NCBI GenBank assembly: GCA_018336195.1
Contig: JAGXQV010000149.1
Location: 1-39,014 of the forward strand
Source of the DNA: Sulfuricella sp.
Lineage (GTDB): Bacteria > Pseudomonadota > Gammaproteobacteria > Burkholderiales > Sulfuricellaceae
Reading direction: 5' to 3'
DNA: 39,014 nt
In this document: piece after piece, positions 37,780 through 39,014 of the stretch
Layout of the letters: each line of letters opens with the position of its first letter
Position numbering within the stretch: position 1 is the stretch's first letter
Made by a program: the position numbers and the translations under genes
Notes under the pieces: generated by a model
Told to the model about the DNA's origin: nothing
Seen by the model: only the letters and a program-made list of their open reading frames with translations
Database searches by the model: none

Positions 37780-39014
37780 TCAAAACGGCAAAACCGCGTG
37801 CGGCGCAACAGCCAGGATGGCGACGCGGAAAGCATCCTGGATGCGCTTCAAACCCGCCGCATCGTCGGCCTCGAAGCGCAGGACGATCACCGGGGTGGTG
37901 TTGGAAGGACGCGCCAAACCGAAACCGTCCGGGTATTCGACGCGCAGCCCGTCGATGGTGACGATGTCGGATGCGCCGGGAAACTTCGCCTCGCCGAGCA
38001 ACCGCTCGACCACCGCGTAGTTTTCGCCCTCTTTGAGTTTGATCTGCAATTCCGGGGTATTCACGGTGTCCGGCAAGCCGTTCAAAACAGCGCCGACATC
38101 CGCCTGGCGGCTCAGGAATTCCAACAGGCGCGCCCCGGCATACAGACCGTCATCGAAACCATACCAGCGTTCCTTGAAGAATACGTGGCCGCTCATCTCG
38201 CCGGCCAGCAGCGCGCCGCTTTCCTTGATCTTGGCCTTGATGAAGGAATGCCCGGTACGGCACATCACCGGCACCCCGCCGTGCTCGCGGATCCACGGAG
38301 CCAGGTTGCGCGTCGATTTCACGTCGTAGATCACCTGCGCGCCGGGGTTGCGCGACAACACGTCGGCGGCGAACAGCATCAACTGGCGGTCGGGGAAGAT
38401 GATGTTGCCGTTTTGGGTGACCACCCCCAGACGATCCCCGTCACCGTCGAAAGCCAAGCCGATTTCCGCATCGCCGTTATGCAGCGCGGCGATCAGGTCG
38501 TTGAGATTCTCCGGCACCGACGGGTCGGGATGGTGGTTGGGGAAATTGCCGTCCACCTCGCAAAACAGTTCTTCCACCTCGCAGCCCAGGGCGCGGTAGA
38601 GCTTGCCGGCAAACGCGCCGGGCACGCCGTTGCCGCAATCCACGGCGATTTTCAGCGGGCGGGCGAGTTTCACGTCGCCGGCGATGCGGGCGATGTATTC
38701 GTCGCCGATGTCGTAGGTGCGGTAGCTGCCGTTGCCGGTAGCGAGGTCGCCGGATTCGATGCGCGCGCGCAGCGCCTGGATCGCCGCGCCGGCCAGGGTT
38801 TCGCCGCCCAGCACCATTTTCAGCCCGTTGTAGTCGGGCGGATTGTGGCTGCCGGTGACCATCACCGCGCTATGCGTGTCGAGATGATAAGCGCCGAAAT
38901 AGGTCATCGGCGTGGCGACCAGGCCCAGGTCGATCACGTCGATGCCGGCAGCCTGGATACCCTTGGCCAGCGCCGCCGCCAGCGCCGGGCCGGAAAGCCG
39001 CCCGTCGCGCCCGA
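37780..39014 (-). CDS. algC: Phosphomannomutase/phosphoglucomutase, N-terminus beyond window
   Basis: The frame is open to the window end, and the residues before the first GTG (38937) already match the family (GRDGRLSGPALAAAL), so the start lies outside. The enzyme interconverts 6- and 1-phosphates of mannose and glucose for polysaccharide and LPS precursors. The phosphoserine loop is VMVTGSHNPPDYNG, the metal loop AFDGDGDRLGVV and the sugar loop GEMSGHVFFKE. The C-terminal phosphate-binding loop lies in EYPDGFGLARPSNTTPVIVL. About 411 residues are visible of an expected 460 or so. The dual-specificity AlgC-type name is by similarity of motifs. Confidence 0.92.
   Translation of the reverse strand, partial: GRDGRLSGPALAAALAKGIQAAGIDVIDLGLVATPMTYFGAYHLDTHSAVMVTGSHNPPDYNGLKMVLGGETLAGAAIQALRARIESGDLATGNGSYRTYDIGDEYIARIAGDVKLARPLKIAVDCGNGVPGAFAGKLYRALGCEVEELFCEVDGNFPNHHPDPSVPENLNDLIAALHNGDAEIGLAFDGDGDRLGVVTQNGNIIFPDRQLMLFAADVLSRNPGAQVIYDVKSTRNLAPWIREHGGVPVMCRTGHSFIKAKIKESGALLAGEMSGHVFFKERWYGFDDGLYAGARLLEFLSRQADVGAVLNGLPDTVNTPELQIKLKEGENYAVVERLLGEAKFPGASDIVTIDGLRVEYPDGFGLARPSNTTPVIVLRFEADDAAGLKRIQDAFRVAILAVAPHAVLPF

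Overview
The window (about 39 kb, GC-rich) looks like the chromosome of a free-living Gram-negative proteobacterium, most likely a beta- or gammaproteobacterium. The reasons are a quinone-type dihydroorotate dehydrogenase, an rnfABCDGE operon, an N-type ATPase operon, DUF1841, a periplasmic heme c sensor, REP-like repeats and a wealth of c-di-GMP proteins. I cannot place it more precisely from sequence alone. No rRNA, tRNA or CRISPR array was recognised.

Left end (1-3748, + strand): a 5'-truncated PAS-PAS-GGDEF diguanylate cyclase is translationally coupled (ATGA) to a membrane protein with a periplasmic heme c (CxxCH) DUF3365 domain followed by HAMP, PAS, degenerate GGDEF and intact EAL. This is a maker/breaker pair for c-di-GMP. 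4266-12709 (+) is a type I restriction-modification island: intact hsdM and hsdR and an HExxH metallopeptidase overlapping hsdR. Everything between hsdM and hsdR is wreckage: a broken DUF1016/YhcG gene, a second copy of the hsdM 3' end, an hsdS cut after its first target-recognition domain, and the C-terminal part of an AlbA/GHKL-type ATP-binding regulator. AT-richer, gene-poor DNA flanks the island.

13111-19765 (- strand): an N-type F-ATPase operon in the order atpD-C-Q-B-E-F-A-G, followed by a 50-residue Cys-rich ORF. No atpR was found, and the atpC-atpQ gap is filled with nested inverted repeats including a REP-like pair. 19981-23897 (-): a Sel1-repeat protein, a small lipoprotein, a PIN/RHH toxin-antitoxin pair, a degraded KilA-N remnant, and the tightly overlapping nth-DUF1841-dtd operon. 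23988-25223 (+): a cation/proton antiporter. It is followed by a dispersed inverted repeat and an IS110-family element whose leader folds into nested stems and may be a bridge RNA.

26693-29409 (+): a PAS-GGDEF-EAL protein and a glycosyltransferase. 29411-34424 (-): the complete rnfABCDGE operon. 34584-39014 (-): alanine dehydrogenase, pyrD, a PilZ c-di-GMP receptor, and phosphomannomutase/phosphoglucomutase running off the window end.

Two themes stand out. One is ion-coupled bioenergetics: N-ATPase, Rnf and a cation/H+ antiporter lie within about 21 kb. The other is c-di-GMP signalling: three turnover enzymes and one PilZ receptor. I did not find a convincing wholly new system. The best leads are the scrambled specificity module of the type I locus, the heme-linked phosphodiesterase pair, the repeat-invaded N-ATPase operon and the candidate IS110 bridge RNA.
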